Source: Campylobacter ureolyticus ACS-301-V-Sch3b (GTDB lineage: Bacteria; Campylobacterota; Campylobacteria; Campylobacterales; Campylobacteraceae). Taken from it: 64,000 nt of DNA. The stretch spans positions 908,927-972,926 of the forward strand of contig NZ_KE340326.1 in assembly GCF_000413435.1 (NCBI RefSeq), given 5' to 3'. The notes beneath the pieces are model-generated. The model made no database searches. It saw only the letters and a program-made list of their open reading frames with translations, and was not told the origin of the DNA. Position numbers and translations under genes: made by a program. Of the stretch, positions 53,783-63,883 are shown piece by piece. The first letter of the stretch is position 1. The number at the start of each line of letters is the position of its first letter.

Positions 53783-55105
53783 ATGAAAATAGCAATTATA
53801 GGAACTGGATATGTAGGTCTTGTAAGTGGTGCTTGTTTTGCAAAAATGGGTAATGATGTTATCTGTGTTGATGTTGATGAAAATAAAATAAATTTACTTA
53901 AAGGTGGAGAAATTCCAATTTATGAGCCTGGTCTTAAAGAGATAGTTGATGAGTGCTTCAAAAATGGCACTTTAAAATTTACAACTAAAATAGAGGATGC
54001 CTTAAAAGACTCAAAAGTATTTTTCATAGCTGTTGGAACCCCAATGGGATCAAATGGGCAAGCTGATTTAAAATATGTTTTAGAAGTTGCTAAAAGCATA
54101 GGCGAAAAGATGAATAATGAACTTATAGTAGTAGATAAATCAACTGTTCCAGTTGGTACTTCAGAAAAAGTAACAAAAGTTATAAACAATGAACTACAAA
54201 AAAGAAAAAAAGATATTAAATTTGAAGTTGTAAGCAATCCTGAATTTTTAAAAGAGGGCGCTGCTATAGAGGATTTTATGAAGCCTGATAGGGTTATAGT
54301 TGGGGCTAAAAGCGATGAAGCTTTTAGTATTATGCATGAGCTTTATTCTCCATTTATGATGAGCAGTGATAGATTTATAAAAATGGATCCAAAAAGTGCT
54401 GAAATGACTAAGTATGCGGCAAATTCTATGCTTGCTACAAAAATTAGTTTTATCAATGAAATAGCTGGAATTTGTGAAAAAGTAGGAGCCGATATAAATG
54501 CCGTTAGAAAAGGTATTGGAAGTGATAAAAGGATAGGTTATAGTTTTATTTATCCAGGATGCGGATATGGTGGTAGCTGCTTTCCAAAAGATGTTGAAGC
54601 ATTAATTTATACTGCAAAAGAGCATGATTTTGAGCCTAGCCTTTTGCTTTCTGTAGAAAATAGAAACAAAGAGCAAAAAAAAGTTTTATCTAGTAAGATA
54701 AATAGTTTTTTTAAAGGTGATTTAAAAGGTAAAAAGGTTGCTATATGGGGACTTTCTTTTAAGCCAAATACCGATGATATTAGAGAGGCAAGTTCAGTTA
54801 TTTTGATAAATGAACTTATAAAAAATGGTGTTAATGTCATAGCTTACGATCCAAAGGCAATAGATGAGGCTAAAAAGATTTTTAAAAATATAGACTATGC
54901 TTCAAATAAATATGATGCCTTAAATGGTGCTGATTGCATGGTATTAGTAACAGAATGGCAAGAGTTTAGATCGCCCGATTTTTATGAAATAAAACAAAGG
55001 CTTAAAAATCCTGTAATTTTTGATGGTAGAAATCAATATAACGCAAATATTATGAAAGAGTATGGATTTAAATATTTTCAAATTGGAGTAAAAGATGAGT
55101 ATTAA
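53783..55105 (+). CDS. ugd: UDP-glucose 6-dehydrogenase
   Basis: Oxidises UDP-glucose to UDP-glucuronate with two NAD+. The 440-residue protein has the NAD loop IGTGYVGLVSGACFA, the central PEFLKEGAAIEDF and the catalytic C266 in GYGGSCFPKD. It is normal in length and overlaps the third gene by 11 bases. Together with the epimerase it gives UDP-GlcA and UDP-GalA for surface glycans. Confidence 0.95.
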   Translation: MKIAIIGTGYVGLVSGACFAKMGNDVICVDVDENKINLLKGGEIPIYEPGLKEIVDECFKNGTLKFTTKIEDALKDSKVFFIAVGTPMGSNGQADLKYVLEVAKSIGEKMNNELIVVDKSTVPVGTSEKVTKVINNELQKRKKDIKFEVVSNPEFLKEGAAIEDFMKPDRVIVGAKSDEAFSIMHELYSPFMMSSDRFIKMDPKSAEMTKYAANSMLATKISFINEIAGICEKVGADINAVRKGIGSDKRIGYSFIYPGCGYGGSCFPKDVEALIYTAKEHDFEPSLLLSVENRNKEQKKVLSSKINSFFKGDLKGKKVAIWGLSFKPNTDDIREASSVILINELIKNGVNVIAYDPKAIDEAKKIFKNIDYASNKYDALNGADCMVLVTEWQEFRSPDFYEIKQRLKNPVIFDGRNQYNANIMKEYGFKYFQIGVKDEY

Positions 55106-56345
55106 AATATCAGTTATAGGGCTTGGCTATGTTGGGCTTCCATTGGCTGTAGCTTTCAGTGATAAATTTAAAGTTATAGGTTTTGATGTAAATGAAAAAA
55201 GAGTGGAAGAATTAAATAAATTTAATGACAAAACTCTTGAAATTAATTTAGAAAAACTTAAAAACGCTATAACTAATAATAAAATGAAACTTAGTTCAAA
55301 AATAGATGATATAAAAGAGTGTAATTTTTATATAGTAAGTGTTCCAACGCCTGTTGATAAAAATAATCGCCCAGATTTGACACCACTTTTAAAAGCTAGC
55401 CAAAGTGTTGGAAGTGTGCTTAAAAAAGGTGATATTGTTGTTTATGAAAGTACTGTTTATCCAGGAGCTACTGAAGAAGAGTGTGTTCCAGTGTTAGAAA
55501 AGTTTTCAAATTTAAAATTTAATGAAGACTTTTTTTGCGGATATTCTCCAGAGAGAATAAATCCAGGAGATAAAGAACATACTATTACAAAAATTAAAAA
55601 AATAACTTCAGGTTCAACAAACAAAGTGGCTGATATAGTTGATGATGTTTATGCAAGCGTTATAAAAGCAGGGACTTTCAAAGCTAGTAGCGTAAAAGTT
55701 GCAGAAGCTGCAAAAGTTATAGAAAATACTCAAAGGGATATAAATATAGCTTTTGTAAATGAGCTTGCTATGATTTTTGAGAAAATGCATATTGATACAA
55801 CAGAGGTTTTAAAAGCTGCTGGAACAAAGTGGAATTTTTTAAAATTTAGTCCTGGGCTAGTTGGCGGACACTGTATTGGTGTTGATCCATACTACTTAAC
55901 TCACAAAGCTCAAGAGCTTGGATATCATCCTGAGATAATACTTGCAGGAAGAAGAATAAATGATAATATGGGAAAATATGCAGCAAATAGAGTTATAAAA
56001 CTCATGATAAAGCATGATAAGAAGATAAATAAAGCAAAAGTTTTAATACTTGGCATTACATTTAAAGAAAATTGTCCTGATATAAGAAACTCTCGCGTTA
56101 TTGATGTGATAAAAGAGCTAAAGGAATTTGGTTGTAACGTGGATGTTTATGATCCTTGGGCTGATAAAAATGATGTTTTAAGGGAATATAATTTAAATTT
56201 AATAGAAAATTTAAATTTGAATAATTGTGATGCTGTGGTATTAGCAGTGGCTCATGATGAGTTTAAAAATTTAGATTTTTCAAATTTAGATGCCGTAACT
56301 TTTGATATAAAAGGAATTTTACAAAATCCAGATGGAAGATTATAA
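55095..56345 (+). CDS. TviB/WbpO-like UDP-sugar 6-dehydrogenase
   Basis: A 416-residue nucleotide-sugar dehydrogenase of the same superfamily as Ugd but nearer to the TviB/WbpO branch, which oxidises UDP-GlcNAc or UDP-GalNAc to the uronic acid. It has GLGYVGLPLAVAFS, YSPERINPGDKEH, and the catalytic C260 in GGHCIGVDPYYL. The start overlaps ugd by 11 bases and the gene ends at a strong terminator. The exact substrate cannot be fixed from sequence alone. Confidence 0.88.
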   Translation: MSIKISVIGLGYVGLPLAVAFSDKFKVIGFDVNEKRVEELNKFNDKTLEINLEKLKNAITNNKMKLSSKIDDIKECNFYIVSVPTPVDKNNRPDLTPLLKASQSVGSVLKKGDIVVYESTVYPGATEEECVPVLEKFSNLKFNEDFFCGYSPERINPGDKEHTITKIKKITSGSTNKVADIVDDVYASVIKAGTFKASSVKVAEAAKVIENTQRDINIAFVNELAMIFEKMHIDTTEVLKAAGTKWNFLKFSPGLVGGHCIGVDPYYLTHKAQELGYHPEIILAGRRINDNMGKYAANRVIKLMIKHDKKINKAKVLILGITFKENCPDIRNSRVIDVIKELKEFGCNVDVYDPWADKNDVLREYNLNLIENLNLNNCDAVVLAVAHDEFKNLDFSNLDAVTFDIKGILQNPDGRL

Positions 56346-56351
56346 ATTTTA

Positions 56352-56384
56352 AAAAAGTCAAATTTAAAACAAATTTGACTTTTT
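56352..56384 (+). terminator. Bidirectional terminator
   Basis: AAAAAGTCAAATTT at 56352-56365 and AAATTTGACTTTTT at 56371-56384 form a perfect 14-bp stem with a five-base loop. With A-runs on one side and T-runs on the other it can stop both the uronate operon and the convergent BCCT gene. Confidence 0.85.
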
Positions 56385-56395
56385 AGGTTAGCTAA

Positions 56396-58342
56396 CTAGC
56401 TATTTGTTTTATGTAAAAAATACATATGTTTGTGATATTGATCTATCACATCATTTATCAATGCTTCTTTGCTCCAGCCAATTACATCGTAGTCTTGTCC
56501 GCCTTCTAGTAGATAAACTTCGGCTCTATAGTAGTTATCATTCATAGCATAATCAGGAGTTTGAGTTTTTATTATTTTCACACCATAAATAAAGTCAGTA
56601 TCTTCACCCATTCCAACATGAATATTGATTTTTCCATTTATGCCTATTTTTTCTATTCTTGCTTTTAGCCCATTTTTTATAAACTCATCGCAAACTTCGT
56701 TAAACGCAGGCTCTGCAACTTCAAGTAAAAAATCTCTTGCATCATCTTTATTAGGCGTATCAATAATATTTTTAAGTCTATCTTGCCATCTTTTTGAGTT
56801 AGTAAGCCCTGTTGGGAGGTTAAAAATGCTTCTCGTGTAGCTTTTCTCATAATCAACTCTTAAAGCTTTAAAAAGCCCATACATACAGCCAAGCAATGCT
56901 ATAGAAAGCGGAAGTGCTGAGATGATAGTCATTGTTTGAAGTGCGTCAAGCCCACCAGTATAGAGTAAAACAGCCGCGATAATACCTATCAAAACACACC
57001 AAAATATCTTTTGCCAAACAGGGGTTCTATCTTTTCCGCGTGAGCAAAGCATGTCTATAACCATAGCTGATGAATCAGCCGAAGTTATAAAAAATAGACA
57101 TATCATCAAAACTGAAATTCCAGATAGCACACTTGTTAATGGAAATTTTTCTAAAAATACAAATAAAGCTAGTGAAACATCCCCATTTGTTACATCTGCA
57201 AGTCTAGTAAAGCCCTCATTTACAAGCTCTATTGCACTATTTCCAAAAGCAGTCATCCATAAAAATGTAAATCCAGATGGAACTAAAAGCACTCCAATAA
57301 CAAATTCTCTTATAGTCCTTCCACGTGAAATTTTAGCTATAAATAGTCCTACAAATGGCGACCAAGAAAGCCACCAAGTCCAGTATAAAAGCGTCCAACC
57401 ACCAAGCCAATTTTCATTTTTTTTCTCATAGGCAAAAAGGTTAAAGTTATCACCTATAAAAGATGTTAGATAGTTTCCTGTATTTTCGACTAGTGATTTT
57501 AAAAGCCCAGTTGTATTTCCCAAAACAAATATAAAAGCTACAAATAAAAATGCTAAAAATATATTTGAAAGACTTAAAATTTTTATGCCCTTATCAACAC
57601 CGCTTGTTGCAGAGATTGTCACAAAAACTGTAATTATTAGTATTGTGATAATTTGAATATTTGTAGTCATTTCTATGCCAAAAAGATAATTAAATCCAGC
57701 ATTTATCTGTAAAACTCCATATCCAAGAGAAGTTGTAACACCAAAAAGTGTAGCAAGTACAGCTAAAATATCAATTACATCCCCAAATCTTCCATAAATT
57801 TTATCTCCAACTATTGGATAAAAAGCAGATCTTAAGGTAAGTGGAAGATTGTGTCTGTAAGCAAAATAAGCTAGTATTATAGCAACTATGCCATAAACTG
57901 CCCAAGCGTTAAATCCCCAGTGAAAAAAAGTAAGTTTCATAGCTTGTTTTGCAGCTTCTATAGTTTGAGGATCTGCTGATGGAGGGGCAAGATAATGCAT
58001 TAACGGCTCACCAACTCCAAAAAACATAAGTCCAATTCCCATTCCTGCTGCAAAAAGCATAGCAAACCATGCTAAATTTGAATACTCAGGTTTTGAGTGA
58101 TCACTTCCAAGTTTTATATTTCCAAATCTAGATATCATTAAAAATAGCATTGAAAAGAAAATTAAAGCAACACTTAAAACATAAAACCATCCAAAATTAG
58201 TTGTTAGATAACTTTGGATTGCTTTAAGGTTTTTTAAAGTAGATGTAGGAAAGACCAAACAAATACTTAAAACTATAAAAAGCACTATAATTGATGGGTA
58301 AAAAATCGCTGGATTATAGGCTTTTTTAAATTTAAAATTCAT
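56396..58342 (-). CDS. BCCT-family transporter (BetT-like)
   Basis: A 648-residue betaine/choline/carnitine transporter taking up quaternary ammonium compounds for osmoprotection. About twelve helices fill residues 12-505; the family motif around WWLSWSPFVGLFIAKISRGR is intact, as is AAGMGIGLMFFGVGEPL. A long cytoplasmic C-terminal domain (about 515-648) is like that of BetT-type, proton-coupled and osmotically regulated carriers. It is a lone gene, convergent with the uronate operon. No choline oxidation genes are nearby, so the substrate may be used as an osmolyte itself. Confidence 0.9.
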   Translation of the reverse strand: MNFKFKKAYNPAIFYPSIIVLFIVLSICLVFPTSTLKNLKAIQSYLTTNFGWFYVLSVALIFFSMLFLMISRFGNIKLGSDHSKPEYSNLAWFAMLFAAGMGIGLMFFGVGEPLMHYLAPPSADPQTIEAAKQAMKLTFFHWGFNAWAVYGIVAIILAYFAYRHNLPLTLRSAFYPIVGDKIYGRFGDVIDILAVLATLFGVTTSLGYGVLQINAGFNYLFGIEMTTNIQIITILIITVFVTISATSGVDKGIKILSLSNIFLAFLFVAFIFVLGNTTGLLKSLVENTGNYLTSFIGDNFNLFAYEKKNENWLGGWTLLYWTWWLSWSPFVGLFIAKISRGRTIREFVIGVLLVPSGFTFLWMTAFGNSAIELVNEGFTRLADVTNGDVSLALFVFLEKFPLTSVLSGISVLMICLFFITSADSSAMVIDMLCSRGKDRTPVWQKIFWCVLIGIIAAVLLYTGGLDALQTMTIISALPLSIALLGCMYGLFKALRVDYEKSYTRSIFNLPTGLTNSKRWQDRLKNIIDTPNKDDARDFLLEVAEPAFNEVCDEFIKNGLKARIEKIGINGKINIHVGMGEDTDFIYGVKIIKTQTPDYAMNDNYYRAEVYLLEGGQDYDVIGWSKEALINDVIDQYHKHMYFLHKTNS

Positions 58343-58464
58343 ATATTTCTCCTTTGTTTAAGGATACACTCTATAAAAATTAAGTAAATGTTTATAAAAT
58401 ATTAATAAAATACATTTTGTTCAAAAACAGCTTAAAAGACCATATATTATGACTTTGAGTAAAT

Positions 58465-59112
58465 TTACACTTTTGCTATAAAACAAGTTTTTTCACTTTT
58501 GTCTTTACTATAAATTTCAACATTTAAAAAGCCATTTTTATTTAAAATTTCTTTAACTTCAGCGGGATTTAGTTTGTTTTTAAGCTTAATCCCTTCGCCT
58601 AAATTTTCCCATTTTTCAAGTGTTTGTTTTGTAGTGCCTTCTAAAAATATCATAAATTTGCCATCTTTTTTAAGAACTCTTTTTATCTTATTAAATGCAA
58701 TGTCTAAATTTTCCCAAAAATAAAGCGTTTCAAAAGCAGTTACTAAATCAAATTTGCTGTCACTAAAACTCATCTTATGAACATCTGAAATACTCAAATA
58801 AAGTCTTTTATTAACTATTAAATTTTTGCAAATTTCAGCACTTAAATTTATACTTGTTGGCGAATAATCAATACCATAAAGCATAGCGTTTTTAAATTTA
58901 ATGCTTAAATTTAGTAAATTTTGCCCACCACCACAACCAATATCTAAAATATTTAAATTTGCATTTTCATCTAAATTTATTTTAGAAATAGCCCACAAAG
59001 CACCCTCGTTGTGAGCTTCATTCATTCTTTTTAAGGTTTTTATTCCTTCATCTCCATCTGGAAATTTAACTTGACTTCTGTTTTGTGAAATTTCATCATT
59101 TAAATTTTGCAT
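58465..59112 (-). CDS. Class I SAM-dependent methyltransferase
   Basis: A 215-residue Rossmann methyltransferase. Motif I NILDIGCGGGQNLLNL binds SAM, SVxDVHKMSFSDSKFDLV-type motif (SDVHKMSFSDSKFD) and the post-motif TAFETLYFWENLD are like those of UbiE/small-molecule methyltransferases of the Methyltransf_11 group. Substrate unknown. It is divergent from purL with a shared 112-base promoter region and separated from BCCT by 122 bases in which I see no feature. Confidence 0.85.
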   Translation of the reverse strand: MQNLNDEISQNRSQVKFPDGDEGIKTLKRMNEAHNEGALWAISKINLDENANLNILDIGCGGGQNLLNLSIKFKNAMLYGIDYSPTSINLSAEICKNLIVNKRLYLSISDVHKMSFSDSKFDLVTAFETLYFWENLDIAFNKIKRVLKKDGKFMIFLEGTTKQTLEKWENLGEGIKLKNKLNPAEVKEILNKNGFLNVEIYSKDKSEKTCFIAKV

Positions 59113-59224
59113 AATTTACCTTTATTTATAAAATTCTTTTAATTTTACCAAAAATTAATTAAACTCATAGCCAAATTTAGCTATCATCTTGTATATTTTT
59201 AAATATCTATATTAAGGACAAAAA

Positions 59225-61381
59225 ATGGATAAAGAAACTATCAAAGCACATAAAATTACAGATAGCGAGTATGAAAAAATTCTCTCTATTTTAAACCGCG
59301 AACCAAATTTATTAGAACTTGGTGTAATTTCAGCTATGTGGAGTGAACACTGTTCTTACAAGTCAAGTAAAAAATATCTTACAGGTTTTCCTACAAAAGC
59401 ACCTTGGGTTATACAAGGACCTGGTGAAAATGCTGGAGTTATCGATATTGGTGGAGACATGGCAGCTGTTTTTAAAATGGAAAGTCACAACCATCCAAGC
59501 TATATTGAACCATTTCAAGGCGCTGCAACTGGAGTTGGTGGAATTTTAAGAGATATTTTTACCATGGGAGCAAAACCTGTGGCAAATCTAAATTCGCTTA
59601 GATTTGGAAATATAAAGACTAATAAATACCAAAAACATCTTTTAAAGGGTGTTGCAAGTGGGATAGCGCACTATGGAAACTGTACTGGAATTCCAACATT
59701 AGGTGGAGAAACAACATTTGATGATAGCTTTGATAGAAATATTTTAGTAAATGCTTTTTGTCTTGGAATAGTTAAAAAAGATGAAATTTTTTATGCCAAG
59801 GCAAGTGGAGTTGGAAATTTAATAATTTATGCTGGCTCAAAAACAGGAAGAGATGGACTTGGCGGAGCTGTAATGGCAAGTGATAGCTTTAATGATGAAA
59901 ATAAAGCTCTAAGACCAACAGTTCAAGTAGGAGATCCATTTGTGGGCAAGCTTTTAATGGAGGCTTGTTTAGAGTTATTTAAAAAAGACTATATAGTTGG
60001 CATCCAAGATATGGGCGCAGCAGGTCTTACAAGCTCAAGTTTTGAGATGGCTGGAAGAAGTCAAAGTGGTATGAAACTTTTCTTAGATCAAGTTCCTATG
60101 AGAGAAGAGGGTATGACACCTTATGATTTAATGCTAAGTGAAAGCCAAGAAAGAATGCTAATTTGTGCTAAAAAAGGCTTCGAAGATAAAGTAATTGAAA
60201 TTTTTACAAATAAAGGGCTTGATGCAGCAGTTGTAGGAGAGGTTACAAATACCAAAAAAATGGAATTATTTTGGTATGATGAGTTAGTTGGAGAACTTCC
60301 AATAGAACCACTTAGTGAAGATGCTCCAGTGCTTGATAGACCAACAAAAAGACCTGATTATTTAGATGAAATAAAAAATATAAAAACTAAATTTGATATT
60401 CCAAAAAAAGAAGCTTTTTTAAAGCTTTTTAGTGATGAGAATGTAGTTGATAAAGGCTATATTTATACTCAGTTTGACTCTACAGTTGGCACAAACTCAG
60501 TTAAAAAATCTGGTCATTTAGGTGCAAATATTTTAAGAGTAAAAGAAAATGGCGTTATGCTTTCAATGGGGCTTGATTGCAATCCCAAAATGAATTTTGT
60601 AAATCCAAAAGTAGGGGCTTCTTTGGCAGTTGCTACAAGTGGAAGAAAAGTGGCTATGAGTGGCGCTAAACCTTTAGCTATAACTGATTGTTTAAATTAT
60701 GCAAATCCTGAGAATCCTGAAATAATGTGGCAATTTATGATGGGTTGTGAGGGCATAAAAGATGCTTGTAAAGAGCTAAATACCCCAGTTGTTAGTGGAA
60801 ATGTTAGTTTATATAATGATAGTGATGGTATTAATATTCATCCAACACCTGCAATAGTTTGTGTTGGTGTAAATGAAAATAAAAATTTACCAAGCATTTT
60901 TAAAAGTGGTGTGAGCGTGTATTTAGTCGGTGAAACAAATGGCGTTTTTGGAGGATCACTTTATCAAACTGTGATTAATAATGAGCTTGGTGGAGAATTG
61001 CCTGAAATTGATTTTAAAAAAGAAAAAGCTTTGTGGGATTTGGTAATTTCACAAAACAAAGATGATAATTTAGAGTTTGCAAATTCAGTTGGAATTGGTG
61101 GTATTGCTATAACTTTAGCAAAAATGGCCGCTGTTTCAAACATCGCAGGTGAGTTTAAAACTAATTTTGAAAATGAAAATTTTATTTTTGATGAGAGTTT
61201 TTCAAGAGCAATTATTGGCGTAAAAGATGAGGAAAAATTTAAAAAAGAGGCTCTAAATTTAGGCTTAAAAATTGTAAAACTAGGTGTTAGCGGCGGAGAT
61301 AAATTCATACTTGATGATATGAGTTTTAGCATTGATAAACTTAGAGAAATTTATTTTAAAACACTTGAAAAGCTTATTTAA
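59225..61381 (+). CDS. purL: Phosphoribosylformylglycinamidine synthase subunit PurL
   Basis: Makes FGAM from FGAR, ATP and ammonia in the purine pathway. At 718 residues it is the small type that needs PurQ and PurS, not the long fused form. Family motifs include MWSEHCSYKSSKKYL at the N-terminus (catalytic His), KMESHNHPSYIEPFQGAATG, and IQDMGAAGLTSSSFEM. It has a TAAGGA ribosome site and leads an apparent operon with a J-domain gene and purH. Confidence 0.97.
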   Translation: MDKETIKAHKITDSEYEKILSILNREPNLLELGVISAMWSEHCSYKSSKKYLTGFPTKAPWVIQGPGENAGVIDIGGDMAAVFKMESHNHPSYIEPFQGAATGVGGILRDIFTMGAKPVANLNSLRFGNIKTNKYQKHLLKGVASGIAHYGNCTGIPTLGGETTFDDSFDRNILVNAFCLGIVKKDEIFYAKASGVGNLIIYAGSKTGRDGLGGAVMASDSFNDENKALRPTVQVGDPFVGKLLMEACLELFKKDYIVGIQDMGAAGLTSSSFEMAGRSQSGMKLFLDQVPMREEGMTPYDLMLSESQERMLICAKKGFEDKVIEIFTNKGLDAAVVGEVTNTKKMELFWYDELVGELPIEPLSEDAPVLDRPTKRPDYLDEIKNIKTKFDIPKKEAFLKLFSDENVVDKGYIYTQFDSTVGTNSVKKSGHLGANILRVKENGVMLSMGLDCNPKMNFVNPKVGASLAVATSGRKVAMSGAKPLAITDCLNYANPENPEIMWQFMMGCEGIKDACKELNTPVVSGNVSLYNDSDGINIHPTPAIVCVGVNENKNLPSIFKSGVSVYLVGETNGVFGGSLYQTVINNELGGELPEIDFKKEKALWDLVISQNKDDNLEFANSVGIGGIAITLAKMAAVSNIAGEFKTNFENENFIFDESFSRAIIGVKDEEKFKKEALNLGLKIVKLGVSGGDKFILDDMSFSIDKLREIYFKTLEKLI

Positions 61382-62110
61382 ATGTTTTATTTTATTTTAG
61401 CTTTAATTATATTTTATTTTTTAGCTAAATCAACAAGTAAAAAAACATATAAAAAAACTACTAAATTTAGCCTTTTGGAGGCTAAATTTATAATGAGTTT
61501 GTTAGCAAAAATAGCAAAAAGCGATGGTAGAGTAAATGAAGAAGAGGCTTCTTTGCTATCCCAAATTCTAGATGATTTAGTTTATAAATTTGATGGAAAT
61601 AGCAATGATAGAGAAATTTTAAAAGCTGTTTATAATAAAGAAAAAGAAAATATTAATAATGCGTATGAGGTAGCTTTTAAATATAAAAAAGAGTTAAATT
61701 TATCTTTTTTAGATGCTGTTAATAGAGTTATATTTTTTCTAAATATGGCTTTTATAGATGGAGATTTTAGCCATGAAGAAAAACAAATTATCTCAAAAAT
61801 TTGCGATGGGTTTGGATTCCCACCACACATAAAAGAAGAAATTTTTGCCAAATTTCAAAACACTTATCAAAGCCACTCACAAAATACTTACCAAAACCAA
61901 AATGTAAAAAACCCTTATGAAGTTTTAGGCCTTCAAAAAGGCGCAAGTTTTGATGAGGTTAAGAAACAATATAGAAATTTGGTTCGTAAATATCATCCAG
62001 ATATCTTAATGGGAAAAGGTGCCAATGAGGAGATAATAAATGCAGGAACCAAAAAATTAAAAGAGATAAATGAAGCGTATGAAATTTTACAAAAAGAGTT
62101 AAAAAGGTGA
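61382..62110 (+). CDS. Membrane-anchored TerB/J-domain co-chaperone (DjlA-like)
   Basis: A 242-residue protein: an N-terminal membrane helix (about 2-16), a TerB-like helical domain with paired acidic motifs [10 protein letters not shown] and [10 protein letters not shown] (about 30-155), a Gln/Asn-rich linker, and a C-terminal J domain (about 177-242) with the DnaK-activating H205-P-D207. This order resembles E. coli DjlA, which recruits DnaK at the membrane. The ATG starts right after the purL stop, and purH follows 21 bases later. Confidence 0.85.
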   Translation: MFYFILALIIFYFLAKSTSKKTYKKTTKFSLLEAKFIMSLLAKIAKSDGRVNEEEASLLSQILDDLVYKFDGNSNDREILKAVYNKEKENINNAYEVAFKYKKELNLSFLDAVNRVIFFLNMAFIDGDFSHEEKQIISKICDGFGFPPHIKEEIFAKFQNTYQSHSQNTYQNQNVKNPYEVLGLQKGASFDEVKKQYRNLVRKYHPDILMGKGANEEIINAGTKKLKEINEAYEILQKELKR

Positions 62111-62131
62111 ATTTTTTAAAAAGGAGTTAGA

Positions 62132-63676
62132 GTGAAAAAAAGCATGAAAGCGCTAATTAGCGTTAGTGATAAAAGTGGAATTTGCGAGTTTGCAAAAGAG
62201 CTTGTAAATTTAGGATATGAGCTAATAAGCACAGGCGGAACATATAAATTACTTAAAAAAAGTGGCTTGGATGTTACTGAGATAAGTGATTTTACAAAAA
62301 GTCCTGAAATGTTTGGTGGCAGAGTTAAAACACTCCACCCAAAAGTTCATGGTGGTATTTTATTTCAGCGAGGCGTTGATGATGATGAAGCAGCTAAAAA
62401 TGGCATTGAAGCTATTGATTTAGTTTGTGTAAATTTATATCCATTTAAAGAAACTATTAATAAAACTGATGATTTTAATGAAATTATAGAAAATATTGAT
62501 ATTGGCGGACCAACAATGGTAAGAAGTGCTGCAAAAAACTATAAAAGCGTTTTAATAGTAACTGATAGTATGGATTATGATTTAGTAATTGAGGCTATTA
62601 AAAATGGCAAAAATGATATTGATTTTAGAAAAAAAATGATGATAAAGGCTTATGAACACACTGCAAGCTATGATTCCATGATAGCAAATTATATGAATAA
62701 GCGTTTTAATAATGATTTTGGCGAGTATAAATTTATAGTTGGCAAAAAAGTTTTTGATACTAGATATGGTGAAAATCCTCACCAAAAAGGTGCTTTATAT
62801 GAGTTTGAAGATCACTTTACAAAACACTTTAAGGCTCTAAAAGGCGAAGCAAGTTTTAACAACATGACAGATATCCATGGAGCTTTAAATTTAGCAAGTA
62901 GCTTTGGAAAAAGTCCTGCTGTTGCGATTTGCAAACATGCAAATCCTTGCGGTTTTGCTATAAAAGATAATTTGCTAAATAGCTATAAAGAAGCTTTAAA
63001 GTGCGATCCAGTTTCAGCCTATGGTGGCGTTATAGCAATAAATGGAACTTTAGACAAAGAACTTGCTTTAGAGCTTCATAAAAAAGGAACTTTTATGGAG
63101 GTTATTATTGCTGCTAATGTAACAGATGATGCTTTAGATGTTTTTAGTGATAAAAAAAGAACCAAAATTTTTACTCAAAATAGTGATTTTTTAGTTAGAG
63201 CAAATGAGAGTTTTGACTTTAAACATGTTGATGGCGGGTTTGTCTATCAAGAAAGAGATTTTGTAAAAGATAGTGAAGTTGAAAATGCAAAATGTGTAAC
63301 TAAAAAACCAGCTTCAAAAACTGAGTTGCAGGATTTAAAAATTGCTTGGAAAGTAGCAGCTTTAACAAAAAGCAATTGTGTAGTTTATGTTAAAAATAGT
63401 GCCTTAGTAGCTATTGGTATGGGTATGACAAGTAGAGTTGATGCCGCTAGAGCTGCTGTTTTAAAAGCCAATGATATGGGAATAGATCTAAAAGGTGCAG
63501 TGCTTGCAAGTGAAGCATTTTTTCCATTTAGCGATAGTATCGAAATAGCTGCAAAAGTAGGAATTAGTGCTGTTATACAGCCTGGTGGATCAATAAGAGA
63601 TGACGAGGTTATAAAAGCTGCTGATGATAATAAAATGTCAATGTATTTTACTGGAATAAGACACTTTTTACATTAA
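62132..63676 (+). CDS. purH: Bifunctional AICAR transformylase/IMP cyclohydrolase
   Basis: Carries out the last two steps of IMP synthesis with 10-formyl-THF. The 514-residue protein has an N-terminal MGS-like cyclohydrolase domain (about 1-125) with [15 protein letters not shown] and [16 protein letters not shown], and a C-terminal transformylase domain with the catalytic KHANPCG. The start is GTG 62132, five bases after AAGGAG; an ATG four codons later is a weaker choice. It ends at a terminator. Confidence 0.97.
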   Translation: MKKSMKALISVSDKSGICEFAKELVNLGYELISTGGTYKLLKKSGLDVTEISDFTKSPEMFGGRVKTLHPKVHGGILFQRGVDDDEAAKNGIEAIDLVCVNLYPFKETINKTDDFNEIIENIDIGGPTMVRSAAKNYKSVLIVTDSMDYDLVIEAIKNGKNDIDFRKKMMIKAYEHTASYDSMIANYMNKRFNNDFGEYKFIVGKKVFDTRYGENPHQKGALYEFEDHFTKHFKALKGEASFNNMTDIHGALNLASSFGKSPAVAICKHANPCGFAIKDNLLNSYKEALKCDPVSAYGGVIAINGTLDKELALELHKKGTFMEVIIAANVTDDALDVFSDKKRTKIFTQNSDFLVRANESFDFKHVDGGFVYQERDFVKDSEVENAKCVTKKPASKTELQDLKIAWKVAALTKSNCVVYVKNSALVAIGMGMTSRVDAARAAVLKANDMGIDLKGAVLASEAFFPFSDSIEIAAKVGISAVIQPGGSIRDDEVIKAADDNKMSMYFTGIRHFLH

Positions 63677-63687
63677 AAAATATAATC

Positions 63688-63719
63688 AAATTTGGCAGAG
63701 ATAGCTCTGTCAAATTTTT
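63688..63719 (+). terminator. Rho-independent terminator of purH
   Basis: AAATTTGGCAGAG at 63688-63700 pairs with CTCTGTCAAATTT at 63705-63717, with a single G-T wobble and an ATAG loop, and is followed by TT. It lies 12 bases after the purH stop. Confidence 0.8.
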
Positions 63720-63838
63720 ATATTTATACATTAAATTTTATATAGTTTTTTTTAAAAGTTTAGTTAATGATTATTTTTTTATTAAAACACAACTTACATG
63801 TTTAAACATATAAAATGGTTAAAATAATAAGATAAGCT

Positions 63839-63875
63839 TTTAAACTATCAAATTTATAAAATTTGATAGTTTAAA
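63839..63875 (-). terminator. Terminator hairpin of ftsZ
   Basis: TTTAAACTATCAAATTT at 63839-63855 and its perfect inverted copy at 63859-63875 enclose a three-base loop. It lies eight bases beyond the ftsZ stop. On the minus strand it is followed by AAGCTTATC, so it has no classical U-run except for the T's within the stem. Confidence 0.6.
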
Positions 63876-63883
63876 TTTAGTTT

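Noticed and set aside
57051-57431. 126-codon plus-strand frame inside the BCCT gene
   Set aside because: It is antisense to conserved transporter helices and has no recognisable domain.
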